Assembly: GCA_022316685.1 (NCBI GenBank)
Contig: JAKJHU010000186.1
Location: forward strand, 620,001 to 684,000
Reading direction: 5' to 3'
Length of the DNA: 64,000 bases
DNA from: Progne subis subis
Taxonomy: Eukaryota > Chordata > Aves > Passeriformes > Hirundinidae
Below, piece after piece: positions 23,701-46,690 of the stretch. The position numbers and the translations under genes were made by a program. How positions within the stretch are numbered: position 1 is the stretch's first letter; each line of letters begins with the position of its first letter. The notes beneath the pieces are model-generated. The model had not been told where the DNA came from, ran no database searches, and saw only the letters and a list, made by a program, of their open reading frames with translations.

Positions 23701-26700
23701 TTCCCAGTAATAATCCTGTTAGGTTTCCTCTTAGAGGTGTACAAAGTTAATGAATCCTTCTAGCTAGTTTAATTCTTTTTTTGTTCTGGTTTGTTGGTTT
23801 TGTTGGTTTGTTGTGTTTTTAGTCAGTGAAAACAGTAAATGCAAACTTAAAAGCAGAGCCTCAGTTTTTATTTTTCATGGCTCTCATGGTCAAAAATACC
23901 TGAATATTGCTTTGGATGTTAATTGTATCTTGCACCTTTGAAGAAGTAGGAAGTAAAGCATGAGCTAGAGATACCTTATAGTAGACACTCAAACTTTTTA
24001 TATCTACACAAAGAAACTGTTAAAAATACCACTTTGGCAGAGAACGAGCTCCAGGCCATGGCAGGAAGCCCTGATCTCTGGGCGAGCAGTGTTCTGCCCT
24101 GTGTTGCTACTCCACCTGCACTGTGCCTGGCAATGGTGATTTTCCCCTCTGTTTTAGTGAGAAGTGCCGTGTTCCAGCGTGGTGTGATCGGATACTCTGG
24201 AAAGGGCAGAACATTTCCCAGCTGAGCTATCGCAGCCACATGGCTCTGAAGCTCAGTGACCACAAGCCAGTGAGCTCTGTGTTTGATATTGGGGTAGGTA
24301 TGTCAGTGCTGGGTGAAGTAACTCTGCTGACCTCATCCCCTGCCTGCTGGTTTCTCTCTCCTGCTTTCAGGCATCCGAAAGAGAACAATGGTTTGAAAGG
24401 TGGTTTGGATCAGATATGGAGATGGGGTTGTTGATCACAGTAAGCAAGGGTTGTGTAAATGATACTGTGGTTAAGCTGGACAAGCCTGAATATCTGTTGG
24501 TGTTCTTTGGGAACACAGTAGTGTTTTGTCAAACTTCTTATTTTTTCTGAGGGAAAAAAAAAGAAAAAAGTTGATCTAGTACTGACTGACTCTTGTTAGT
24601 TATGTCAAGGTCCTTTACTGTTGGATCATGAGAAGATCTTGGAGATTAGTGCTCCGAGCAGCTCTGCCCATTCCCTGTGTTGTGTACTCTAGTGTGCTGC
24701 TAAAATCAAATTACTTCCCACGTTTCCAGCTGTGTGCCAGCAGTCCTGCAGAGGCACAGTCGATGCTCGCTGGTGCAGTGTGTGTTCTTTTCAGGTGAAG
24801 GTTGTGAACGAAGAGCTCTATCGAAAAGCCTTTGAGGAAATAGTCCGCTCCCTGGATAAGCTGGAGAATGCCAACATTCCCTCGGTGACACTGTCCCGCA
24901 GAGAGGTAGGGCATGCTCGTGTGCCAGCACTCCCTGAAGGAACTGAGCAACCCTGGAGCCCAGCAGCAGAAGATGGATCCTAGACCCTCGGGTCTGGTTC
25001 CAAAAAAGTAGAATATTTTGACTTCCAGCCGCTCTCTGTTTACAAGCCCTAGGAATCTTTGTTCGTATTTAGCTGCTGGTGAATTCCATTCACAGCCCAA
25101 GGCTGAAACACAGAGTATGTCATTCCCTGAGGTGGGAAGAGAGAAAGTAAAGAGGTGGTTTGTGACCCTTGCTCCGACTTGTGCTTTCAAACATAAAATG
25201 TAAAATTGTAAGGATCTGGAGAAGGTCACAAACCAGCATTTGCTTTGTGTGTTGGGACTATAAAGATAAGCCCAGGAGACATTTGAGGCTACAGCTATCT
25301 CATTCTCAATTTTATTGTAGTTATTTGAGGGCAGCATTTGTTTTAAAGGGCCCCCTGACGCAAAGGACTTTGGCATTCAGAGTAAGCAAGTGTGATCCTG
25401 GAAGAGAGAGGAGTGGGAGCAAGGGGTTAATCTAGTTGCCTTGCTGCTTAATAATTAATTATTAAACCACAGGACAGGAATTGCGGGTCCGAAAGGTGGA
25501 ATTGGCTGATGATGTTGACTGACATTTGTTTCTAGATCCAGTTTGAAGATGTTAAATACATGCAACTGCAGGTAGAGAGTTTTACAATCCGCAATGGCCA
25601 AGTGCCCTGCCAGTTTGAATTTATCACCAAACCAGATGAGGAAACCTACTGCAAGAAGTGGCTGACTGCTAATCCCAGTAAGGGCTTCTTGCTCTCAGGT
25701 GAGCTCCTCGTTTGTCTCATGTTAATGAGCTGATATTGTCCCTTTCTGGCTCAGTTCCCTCTGCACTTTGGAGAGTGCTGTGCCTGTTTGCAGGCAGTTG
25801 GTTTAATACTGGTTGTAACTGAGTCTGGGTTTTTCTGTCGTCTTCTGGCAGATGCTGAGATCACAGTTGAGCTGGAGGTGTTTGTTAATAAATCAACAGC
25901 TACTCGCTTAAACTCTGGAGAGGAAAAACTTGAAGATATCTTAGTCTTGCATCTTGTCAGAGGGAAGGATTATTTTCTATCCGTAACAGGCAACTATTTG
26001 CCAAGTTGCTTTGGGTCTCCCATCCACACACTGTGTTACATGAGGGAACCAATCCAGGACATGTCAGCAGAATCCATTCGGAGACTTGTGAGTTAAAGAC
26101 AAGATTCCCTTCCAAACACACAAGAGCGTTAAAACTAGATGCTAAGGCCTGTCTGTTTTTATTAAGAAGTCTCAAATCTCAGGTATAAGCTTTGTGAAGT
26201 ATTTTTGCCGAGTTGAATAAGAACTTGGCTAGCTACCTTCTGTTTGTCTCCCTCCTGCCCGCACTGCCCTTCCTCAGACCCTGATACCACTATACATGAG
26301 TGATGATCCTGCCCAAGATGAAAAGCCTATGGACATCCCAAAAGAGCTGTGGATGATGGTGGATCACTTGAATCGCAACGCTTCCCAGCAGGTTGGCACT
26401 GGAAATGCAAAATGAGATGTTTGCATTAGGTTAAGTTTTGAAGAAGATACTGGTAACAGCAATCACTGCGAGCTGGGTGTGTTTGGACGAAGGCCATGGG
26501 AGATGAGTGGTCCTGATGCCCCAGGTTGTACTGGTTGGTGCTAGTGACCGTGTCTGTGTGTCCAGGCATCAGCAGTGTGCTCCTGCACTGCTCTCACTGC
26601 AGTGCCATGGCCTTCCTTGAGCTCTTTGTGCTGAGCCTTCTGTGATAACCACCACTTTGGAGAGGCTTTCCAGGCACATTATAAGGACATCGTTCTGTTT

Positions 26701-28043
26701 ACCCGAAATCCTTCTGTTTTCCTTGGACTAATAAAGGGTTGTCTTTGCAGGAGGATCTGTTTCAGCAGCCGGGCCTCAGATGTGAATTTGAGCAAATCCG
26801 AGACTGTTTGGACACTGGAATGTACGATACCTTCCGTATCCTTTTAGACTGATGTCCAGGAAGGCTCACTGTGCCAGAGTGCCAAAACTGAGAGGTTTTT
26901 AGGTTGCTGTCTCTCCTCCCGGGGTAACTGAGCTCTGCATTTCCTCATTGCTCTGTGTCATCCTCTGCTGAGTCCTGGTGATGTCAATGAATTACACAAG
27001 TGCCCAGCTGCTAACAGCAGCAGCTCCTGTGGAGGCCAGGGGGTTAACCCAAAGCTGTGAGCTGTAGGCAGAGTTCTGGGACACCAACCCCAAAGTTCAT
27101 TTGTATTTCAGCAGAAATAGGACCAGCCTAGATCATGCTGTGCTCTTCCTTAACTGTGTTTGGATCAGTGGGCAGCAACCACTCAGTGGCAGAGGCCCTG
27201 CTGCTCTTCCTGGAGAGCCTGCCCGAGCCCGTCATCTGCTCCAGGTTCTACAGCTCCTGTCTGGAGAGCGCCAGCAGCTACAGCCTGAGCTGCCAGGTAC
27301 TGCTGCCTTCCCTGAGGGACCAGCTCCAGTTCCAGAGGAGGGGGAGGCAAACTGGCCTCTGGTACACCGGTCGCTGGGTCTTGCTCTCAGTGGCTCAATC
27401 CTCTGTTAAATGATCTGGGACGGGTGCTTCTGGGTGGTAAAGAGCTGCTGGCACCTGCAGCCAGGGGGATTTCGGGGGCAGCTGGAAGGCACTGCTGCGT
27501 CTGCAATATAAATGTCGGTGTTTTCCCCCTCCTCAGATTATCTCTGACCTACCGGTGTGCCATAGAAATGTGTTTGGATATCTGATGGCATTTCTACGAG
27601 AACTACTGAAGAATTCAGGGAAAAACCATTTGGATGTGAATATTCTTGGTGAGGCAAGCAAAATAACCCTCTGTTCAGAGGGGCTGCACAGTTAGGGCAA
27701 CAAAACGCTTCATAACCGAGCGCAGTCATGGCTCATACTACTTTTATTTTAAGTGAATAGTCCATAGAAAAGCAGAGGACTGTGAGAGCAGCCCAGAGGT
27801 GTGGGGTTCATCAGCTTTGTCCTGCCTCGTTGCAAAGCCAGGCACTCTTCCCTGGGGTTGGTGGAAAGGCCCTCAGTGTCCTGTTCTCACTGTGTGTCCC
27901 TGTGGCTTTTCCCTGCAGCCAGCGTGTTTGGTGGATTGTTACTCCGGCCTCCTCCTGGACATCCCACACCCGACATCGCCGAGAAGAGGAAAGCTCAGCA
28001 ATTTATCCATCAGTTCCTCGTGAGAGAAGATGATGTACCATGA
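14252..28043 (+). CDS. INPP5B: Type II inositol polyphosphate 5-phosphatase B, 22 exons
   Basis: Removes the 5-phosphate from PI(4,5)P2 and related substrates on Golgi, endosomal and ciliary membranes; OCRL paralogue. Exons: 14252-14308, 14616-14695, 15070-15167, 15530-15559, 16016-16126, 18797-18890, 19819-19989, 20741-20842, 21234-21348, 21951-22067, 22419-22606, 23106-23217, 23370-23479, 24158-24293, 24795-24905, 25536-25698, 25852-26087, 26278-26391, 26751-26835, 27169-27296, 27537-27648, 27919-28043 (864 aa, phases consistent). Residues 1-125 are the PH domain ([11 protein letters not shown] start, YTHRRMAIT). About 214-545 is the catalytic domain with [34 protein letters not shown] and SDHKPVSS. 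About 550-690 is the ASH domain, and 700-864 is RhoGAP-like without the GIFRxxG arginine finger, as in the family. The C-terminus is FLVREDDVP, whereas human ends in a CaaX-type CNPL, so the prenylation signal appears to be missing. Confidence 0.96.
16230..16800 (+). promoter_or_regulatory. Internal CpG island, second promoter of INPP5B
   Basis: A second very GC-rich, CpG-dense block lies in INPP5B intron 5. It contains GGGGGCGGGCC repeats at about 16327-16360. It surrounds an ATG that opens a short in-phase alternative first exon, so I read it as an internal promoter. Confidence 0.65.
16411..16438 (+). CDS. INPP5B: Alternative first coding exon of INPP5B (no PH domain)
   Basis: ATG at 16411 encodes MSSGGRPRR and ends in phase 1 at a good donor (CCGAG|GTGAGC). 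Joined to exon 6 at 18797 it continues in frame as E-A-V-G-S-E-G. Human INPP5B, as I recall it, has an equivalent alternative N-terminus beginning MSAAAGSRERN at the same place relative to the linker. The isoform would lack the PH domain but keep the phosphatase, ASH and RhoGAP-like domains, giving about 748 aa. Use of this promoter is inferred from the CpG island and the phase match. Confidence 0.6.
16800..18796. other. INPP5B intron 5, 3' part
   Basis: About 2 kb of intron. The first kilobase (16896-17786) holds broken minus-strand reading frames of about 60-90 residues that lie end to end in different frames. They have non-repetitive amino-acid composition. I cannot assign them to a family; a decayed retroelement is possible. 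The rest is AT-rich intron with nothing recognised. Confidence 0.35.
18979..19818. other. INPP5B intron 6, nothing supported
   Basis: Overlapping plus-strand frames around 19168-19496 look superficially coding (for example [19 protein letters not shown]). They do not join in phase to the flanking exons without a stop and have no counterpart that I know in INPP5B. Confidence 0.4.
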
Positions 28044-28325
28044 ATATCAGATGCAGTTAATATGACTTTTAGACATTGAATTACTGTAAAAATATTTTTG
28101 TACATTATACTGGCATGCTTTTTTTGATATCACGGTATTTTATACAATCTGTTGCTTTCGAAGGCAGAGATCAGGTGGTTTTGACACCTGATTATGCTGT
28201 AAAGCACATAAAGTTTCTCAATAAGCTGTACGTAGATGAGCTAAAAAATACGAGAGCCGATATTTACACCATATTTTATTTAACGAGAGTTTTTAAGTTC
28301 CTGCTATTTAAAATAAAAGGATCTG
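28044..28325 (+). terminator. INPP5B 3' UTR and polyadenylation signal
   Basis: A short, AT-rich 3' UTR follows the TGA stop. AATAAA is present at 28312-28317, right at the edge of the next CpG island. INPP5B therefore ends within about 150 bp of the MTF1 leader exon, a very tight head-to-tail arrangement. Confidence 0.7.
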
Positions 28326-28858
28326 GAGCCCTTTGGCGGCCTGTGCCCGGTGTCGCTGAGGGCCGTGAGGGGCGCGCGGCCGCGCGGGGGCGCTGTGCTC
28401 AGCCCTCCCGTCAGCCCCCGCGGCGGGCGCGGCGCTCCCGACGTGCCTCGCGCGGCCGGAAGCGGAAGTGGGGTCGCGGCGATCATGGTGCCGCTGGGGC
28501 GGGGAAGCAGCCGCCGCCGGCACCCGGTGAGCGAGCGGTGGGGGGGAGTGGGACAGGGCACGGGAGGAAGGACGGGCCGAGCCCAGCCGAGCCGGAGCAG
28601 CGCGGCTTGCGCAGGCACACCTCGTGGCTCTTCGCGGGACCGGGCGGGGTGGGGGTAGCGCCTTGCTCGGGGCGGGACCGCGGCGCTCGGCCCTGCCCGG
28701 CCCCGCCGCCACCGGCCGCCCTGGGGCTGTGCCTGCGAGCGGGACGGGGCCCGGGCCGGGCCGGGCCGGCCCAGCCGCCTGACCCCCCGCCCGCGGTTGT
28801 GTTGCAGATGACCCGTTCCGGCCGGAGCTCCCGGTAGCGCGGTGAGAGGCGCGGAGCC

Positions 28859-28860
<2 letters not shown>
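28325..28860 (+). promoter_or_regulatory. CpG-island promoter and leader of MTF1
   Basis: CpG-dense block containing an ETS-like run (CCGGAAGCGGAAGTG near 28456-28470), a probable leader exon ending at 28526 (CACCCG|GTGAGC) and exon 2 starting at 28808 (TTGCAG|ATGACC). The start of transcription is probably at about 28400-28470. This is inferred from the composition and the ETS-like elements common in such promoters. Confidence 0.65.
28485..28837 (+). promoter_or_regulatory. Spliced upstream ORF in the MTF1 5' leader
   Basis: ATG at 28485 in the leader exon reads 14 codons (MVPLGRGSSRRRHP) to the donor at 28526. It continues in frame from 28808 for nine more (MTRSGRSSR) to TAG at 28835-28837, 21 bp before the MTF1 ATG. 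It would be a 23-codon arginine-rich uORF. This depends on the leader splice being real. Confidence 0.5.
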
Positions 28861-40223
<11,363 letters not shown>

Positions 40224-43200
40224 AGATGTTCCAGATTTTCCTTTGCACCTGGAGGGTAAAACCCTTCTCCCTAGAAGCAGAAACTGAAGGATCGATTCTT
40301 ATTCCTTCCTCTTTGGAAGTTTTGTGGCTTATTTCTGCTTCACGGATGTCATCTTAGTCACGTCCCAGGTACATCCACCTTTGAGATTCTATCTTAAAAA
40401 AAAAGGTAAAAAAAAAAAGAAATAGCTAAGTTATATATGAACTGTTTTGGCTGCACTGTCTGTCACTTTTGCTTGTCATATGTGAACACAGAAGTTAAGG
40501 TTACTCGTGTGCAAAATGATTTTTAAAAGGAAAAGGGGGGTTACTTTGTCTCCAATTGCACATCACTTAGGTTTGGGATTAAGGTACTGGCAGCAAGTGG
40601 GTCTTTGTTACAACTTCTTGGGTTTCTTAATTTTCTCCTGTCTCTCGTGTCTCTATTAACCATGCACTAAAGGGGAGCCCAGGAAAGGAGGCAGCAGGGG
40701 AAGGAACTGGCACAGCTGGGGGTGAGGGTTTACCTGCAGTGGGGTTTGGAGGCGATGGTCATGTGCCTGCTGAGGAGCTGGTGCCTGGTTTTGCTGGGTA
40801 CCAATGCTCTTACTAAAGCCCCCAGGAGCTTTGGGGGCGTTTATTTCAGCAGGGCACAGGTACTTTGTCCCCTGATAGATCTGGTCATTTAATTCCACTA
40901 GGGCTCAAGTGTTTTGCAGACACTGTGTCACAACATGGGAGCGCAGTCGGAGCCGCTGCTGGCTCCGGCTCCAGAGTGTTTTCTTGGCCTCTCTGAAGGG
41001 TGCAGGTGTGGTCAGGTTGGTGCCTGCTGTTCTTTTGATTTCTTAGGCTCTGTTCAGCAACAAGTCATCCTCCTAACCCTGGGACTGTTGAATCAGGAGC
41101 ACGGTGCCTTTGCACGTTACTCTCATCTTTTGTGAAGAACAACCCTTAAGAAAATTTTGAGAAAGGTTCAACATAAATTCAGTTTGAATCCAGTGAGTCT
41201 GTCCTTCAGTTGTCCGTACATACTTCTTTTTTTTCCAGTGAGCTATATAATTTCTGCCTGACTCTGCCTCCAGCCTACTGCAAAGCCAGCTTTTTGTGCA
41301 CGGGGCTATTTCTTGACTAAAAGATGTTACGCAACAGAATAGTTTTTCATATCAAACTGAGAGTCTATATTCTAACCTACTCAGGGTAAATCAAATCCAA
41401 ACCCCCCCCTTCCACCAAAAAGCCTGTAATGTTGCAATAAATGCAGTCTCATTCTAAATGGTTTATTTATGCTGCATTATTTTAAAAGATGTAATTTTAT
41501 AGTTTTTATCCATCTTTCTGGCTTTGGCTGTCAGTTTTCTTGTGTTAAAGGAAAGAATATTAAATAGTCTTTATTCAGTTTACAGTGTTGTCATTAGTGA
41601 GATACAAAGATAATGACTGTAAGCCAGTTAGTGGGGAGCGTCCCTGCGCTCAATTTAGGAATGCAGACCATAGTGGATAGAGATCTTTCACTCCTGCTGT
41701 TTGATCAGAGCTGCTCCTCCGGGGAGGGCAGAACCCTGTGAGTGCTGCCAGGTGTTTGATCCTCCTGTGACACGCTCATTGTGGCCTGACCAACGCTGAC
41801 ACTGGCTTCAGCGACCTCTCGTGCTGTTCCCCTGAGAATGCCCTGCCCAGGAACGGGTGGAAAGGGGCTGGAGGGAGCTGGCCTTCTCCTCCTGGACAGC
41901 TTGCTTCTGCTGAGGTGCAGAGGGGAAGGACGGTGTCCTGTGAGGGCAGGCAGGTGTGCCACGGACACTCCGTGCCTGGGACATGCCGTGTGTCTGTGCC
42001 AGGGCAGAGAGCTCGGTGTTGGCAGCTGCAGGGATGAGCTCCAGGCCATCCCCACGCATGCTGGTGGTGTATCCTCTGTTGTAGCGGGTCCTGCAGCGAC
42101 AAGGTTTGGCATCCACAGAACAGGTTAACAAAGCATTTCTTGTTTTGTTCCTGTGATGGCAGTCCTTGGAGGTCAGTGAGCTGGTGGCCCCTTTGCTTTT
42201 GCCTCACAGATTCATTTTGTGCTGTAGTTGGGTCGCAGGGCAGCAAGAACTGCTTTGAACACAGAAAACAGTCCCAAGCCTGCTTGGTTGGGATTGTCCT
42301 CGCAGAGGAGTCTCCTGCCAGCTGCTCTGCATAGAGCTCCACTTGGGCAGGGAGTGAGAGCTGCCTGGGGGTCCCTGTGGTGCCTCTCACTCTGGCCTCG
42401 GGCATTTTCTTTGGCGAAGTGCAGCTGTGCTGTTTGGGGGTGAGTGGGTGTGGATGTGTGCCTGTGGGAGACTGCTGATTCCCCAGGAGCTGTGGGGGTT
42501 ACCTCTGATGGGGGACAGGGGTCCCAGATGTGGCCTGCACTGTGACAGCTGGGCAATTCAGCAACTGCTTCTGAGCCTTTGCAGCCTTCAGGGAGGCTTT
42601 TTTACTTTTGCTACTTATGACTTAGTCAACCTAAAACACGCTTCTGGTTGGACCAGAGAGCATCTTCAAAAACTCTTTTGTGACTGAAATTGAGTAGAAG
42701 AAACTACCAAAGTCTCTGGACTGGGAAGCTCAAAGTGGAGCTGCAGTGATGGGCAGCACAGTGCCCAGGGTCGATCTCTGCTGTTTCTCTTCACAGCTGC
42801 TGGGTTTTTTTTTGTTGTGTTCCAGGAAAAGCACTATGTTCTGCTGATCCTTTGATGCATTGGGTTTGCCAGTGCCCTCTTACACATGCATCAGGCAGGC
42901 TGCAATTCAGGTGGAACTGGTTAGAGCTTGTACTGAGGCAGGAGCATGTGATTCTGTGAGCACACAGTGCATCCACTGCATTTTACAGGTGTGTGCTTTT
43001 GTTGTTTGTCATCCATCCGCTTTCCAGAGTGTTTGTGCTGCGTGTGTCTGAGATGTTTTCACATTTGCATCATCCCCAGTACTGTGTGGTCAGACTGTGC
43101 TCCAGGGCAGTCTGTGCCATGCTGGGATGGGAGGAGATCCAAGGGCAGCTGCAGCAAAGCCCTGAGATCCTGCAAGGCCAGACATTTTCCTGTCCTCTCC

Positions 43201-45365
43201 TCATTGCCCCAGCATTTAGCATATTCACTATTACATGGTTAATAAAAGGGAGAATTTCTGTCCTTACAGATATGGGGAGATGTTGGATTCCCAGAAAAGA
43301 GTTCCTCTGGGAACAGTGCGCCTGCCTCTTCAAAGTCTGCATGAGCCCCTTTAATGATCAGTCAGAGAGCAAAACTGCACTGCTCTGGGTCACCTGTTTT
43401 GTGCTAGTGGGGGTTTACTTGGTCACTCATCGTTTCTAGATGGGTGTAGTAGCTTAAATATGTAGAGGGGGTCAAGTTACTGACTTTGGTAGCTTTGGTC
43501 ACCAAAGCAAGCAGGCTTGGCATGCAGCTGAAGGTGGGAGATTTGCTTTTTGTGCTAGTAGGTGGGGGGGTGGGAGGCTGGGGTGGAAAATCAGCACTGC
43601 CTGAATGCTGGTACTGAATTACATGAAACAAAGTACGAGCTGGATGCTTGTGTAATGCTGAGTGTGCCCAGGAAGACAAGTTCGCAGAACCTCATACCGG
43701 TATCTAAAATGCACTTTAGGTTATTTTATCTTTAACCCAATTGCTGCAATTTCTTTTGTATATACTTTCACAAAGTTTATTTTTGCTCTGAGTAAAAGTT
43801 AACAGGGGTGTGCAAAGATGAGCACTTAACTTGGTGCAATACCTGTAGCTAAGGATCCTTGTCCCGCGTGGTCCGTGTGTATCTGTCTGACAGAACAGGT
43901 GTGGTGGGTGCTGTGCTGTCCTTTCCCCGTGCCCCAGACAAATTATGCATCGTTAGCAAACGTCCAATCTATGCAAATAACCCTCTGAGAGCACTGTGCT
44001 TCAGCAGCCTTTTCTCTCACGCTTTTCTGGGGGCTGCTTGTCGCTCCTGTTGGACAGGCTGTGTCCCTCGATGTGTGTCCTCCTTTCCCCTGTCCTCCTT
44101 CCGTCACCCACGTGGGAACACAAGCGACAAGCTGCTTTCAAACAGGCATGTTTGCACCTTTGAAATTTGTCTTCAAAGAGATGGTTTCTGATGTCCTGTT
44201 ACTGCCTTATTTCTTGGGGGTGGCATGGCCGTAGCTGTCGGCAACGTTGTCCTTGATCTGCACCAAGGCTGTGGAGTGTTTACATCGCTCCTGCTCCAGG
44301 ATAAACCGGGCTCGGAGCTGGAGCCAGCCGGGCCCTTAGGCGTGGAGCTGTCCTTGGAGGGATTGGAGACGAGCAGCTGTTGCTGGGTTGTTGCTGAGGT
44401 GAGGCAGCCGGGGCAGTGGGGCAGAGCAGAGCAGCTCTGGTGTCACGTCCTCGCTTCTCCCTCGCTCCGGGCGAGGCACAGAACCTCGGCTCCTCCCCAC
44501 GGAATGAGGGCAGGGTGTTTGGTGACTCTGAAACGCTTTGAGATCTGTGGGTGAAAAGTTTTTTGGCAGGAGTTACCTGAGCTAGCTGGGCAGAGAACTC
44601 TTGGGAGTTGGTTTGGAGTGTAAGGCAAAAAAGAAGAGCATGTCTTTAATAAACCCTATGAATTTCTGACTGCAGAGTTTTTAATTGTATACTATTTTTT
44701 CCGTAACATATTTTGGAAAGCAATGTCGAGTTTTTATAAATGTTACCTGTAGTCAATTCTCATGGACAGGGCTGAACTTTTAACTTTTTTTGTGTCTTGT
44801 CTTGATATCTATCACATGTTCTAGAAGTTGGATTCTGTGTCTGCACTGAGAAATGCAAATTAAACTGGATATTTATGTAGTAGTGTACATAGTCTAAGTG
44901 TGTGTTTTTGGAACTAGGTGAAACCCCACACCATGCTGCAGTGGTGTGGAAGCTGGCCAAAATTTGGTTCATTATGCAGTGTACACTTTCTCAAATGAAT
45001 GCGGTTTCTACTTTTTCTTAAAAAAAAAAAAAAAAAAAAAAAAAATTTAAAAAAAAAAAAGATTTTTTTTTCACATGGCCTTTTCCAGCAGACTCGAAGG
45101 GTGTGTTTGCAGTGCTGTAGTTGCAGTCGCTGGTGTTCCTGGTTTGTGACTCTTGTCCTCCCTCTGCTCAGGCTCGCCCTGCTCTGTTTTGCCTCACCCA
45201 GCCCAAACCCCAGCCTGGCTCCACAGCGGGGCAGCTCCAGCTCCAGCTCCAGCTGAGCTGTCGGGGCTGGGCGGCTGCACTGCCTGGGGCTTTGGAGACA
45301 GCTGAACTAAACCCCAGTTTCTCAAGAATGTGTGTATGGTAATAAAGGAATTTATTTAACTCTGA
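40224..45365 (+). terminator. Long MTF1 3' UTR with several poly(A) signals
   Basis: About 5 kb of largely AT-rich sequence follows the MTF1 stop, with no other gene that I can support. AATAAA hexamers occur at 41436-41441, 43241-43246, 44648-44653 and 45341-45346. A long 3' UTR with alternative ends fits what is known of mammalian MTF1. Which signal is used cannot be told here. A more GC-rich segment at about 41700-42600 carries open frames on both strands, which look incidental. Confidence 0.5.
45020..45060 (+). repeat. Poly(A) tract
   Basis: Two A runs (45020-45045 and 45049-45060) separated by TTT. No target-site duplication or source gene is evident next to it, so a processed pseudogene is not supported. 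Confidence 0.9.
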
Positions 45366-46034
45366 AACTTGGGAACAAATGTGCTTACATTGAGCAATGT
45401 GAAGATGTTAGTTACAGGTACAGTACTTCCAAAGGAAGAGCATCTCCAAAACCCAAAAGAGTAAATATGAATTTGTATTTTTTGAAGAATGTGAAATAAT
45501 GGTGTTTGCTTAATTGCTCATTTTGTATGAAGTTAATATTGTACTTTGAAATATCTGCAAAGAAGTGGAAATTAACCTTTTTGGAATTGAAAGCAATATT
45601 AATACTAATGGAATCCTAATTAAATGCTTATTTAAACATTGTGTTTTAACAGCTTTTTTTCCTGAGACTGTTCTGTGGGAGAGGAGCGTGAGCATCCTGC
45701 CCTGTCCCCTAAGGAGGAGGAATTCCAACCCTGAAAGGCAGCGTTTGCCTTTTCACCCTCCTCCCTCTCCCAGCACTGGCCCAGCGTGGCTGCTGTGGTG
45801 CCGTGAGGTGTGGGTGGGAGTTGAAACCCAGAGCTGGGGCATCTCCCACGGCAGCCCCCATCCCCATTTCCATTTCCATTTCCATCCTCGTCCCGCAGCC
45901 TCCAGCACTGGCTGGGCAGGGGCTCAGCAGGGCTCGCTGCAGGGAAGAACCAGCCTTGGGAACACACGGGCGGCTGTGCCTCCTCCTCAGGAGCACACGG
46001 AGCAGGGGGGAGATACAGACCAGGCCCGTCTCGT

Positions 46035-46040
46035 TTTATT
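46035..46040 (-). terminator. Candidate poly(A) signal for C1orf122 homologue
   Basis: TTTATT on the plus strand is AATAAA on the minus strand, about 195 bp past the minus-strand stop codon. The MTF1 and C1orf122 transcripts would then converge with less than 700 bp between their ends. Confidence 0.5.
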
Positions 46041-46233
46041 TTAGCGTAAATTTAATTAAATTAATATGGCACGAGCGCGGCGAGACCGAGCGAGCTCCAA
46101 GGCCAAGGCGGGTGAGCCCGACCCGGCGGTGCCGCCGCTCCCTGCGTTCCCCCGGCACCTCCCGGGCGTTCCCGGAGCCCCCAAACCCCTCGGTCCCTTC
46201 CTAGGGGCCGATCCCCGGTGTCCCCGGAGCCCC

Positions 46234-46612
46234 TCAGGGCCCCGCGCCGCCCGCCGGGCCGGGGCTGAGCGCGGCCCTCAGCGCGGCCATCGCCGCCCTC
46301 AGCTCCTCGCAGGCCGCGATGCGGGACCGCAGCTGCCGCTGCCGGAGCTCCAGCAGCTCCCGCAGCTCTCGCAGCCTCCGCGGGGACAGGTCCGGAACCT
46401 GCGGGGAGACGGCGGGGACAGCGGTCACGGCCGGCCGTGGGTGCCCCCGATCACCCTCGGCCCTCCCGTTCTCCCCGTTCCTCCCCTTTTCCCCTCTCCG
46501 TTCCTCCCCTTTTCCCCTCTCCGTTCCCCCCGTTCCCCCCTCTCCTCACCCGCCGTTCTCCCGCCGGTTCCCTCCGGCCGTCCCGCGGCTCCCGCGCGCT
46601 CCCGGTCGCCAT
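46234..46612 (-). CDS. C1orf122: C1orf122 homologue, two exons, 75 aa
   Basis: Two exons on the minus strand: 46612-46550 (MATGSAREPRDGRREPAGERR) and 46398-46234, joined in phase 0 at GT-AG sites. The second exon has a short helical, Arg/Leu/Glu-rich segment with QRQLRSRIAACEELR. This corresponds to QRQLLDTIAACEEML in human C1orf122 as I recall it. At 75 aa it is shorter than human (about 110). The function of the family is unknown to me. Its position, head to head with YRDC, is the same as in human and supports the call. Start codons of the two genes are 66 bp apart. Confidence 0.75.
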
Positions 46613-46690
46613 GGGAACGGCGGCCCCGCCCCGCCGCGCCCCGGCTGCCGTCACAGCCCCGCGCCGGAAGTGACGCGCATGGCGCGGGCG
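46600..46690. promoter_or_regulatory. Bidirectional CpG-island promoter of C1orf122 and YRDC
   Basis: Only 66 bp separates the two start codons, all within a CpG island that spans about 46070-47110. The gap contains a CCGGAAGTGACG run (about 46663-46674), which combines an ETS site with a CRE-like TGACG. Both are common in divergent housekeeping promoters. Confidence 0.7.

Noticed and set aside
41700..42600. Possible gene in the GC-rich part of the MTF1 3' region
   Set aside because: Frames on both strands are short, overlapping and low in complexity; no start or splice context and no family resemblance.
44999..45256. Processed pseudogene suggested by the poly(A) tract
   Set aside because: No coding remnant precedes the A run and no target-site duplication was seen.
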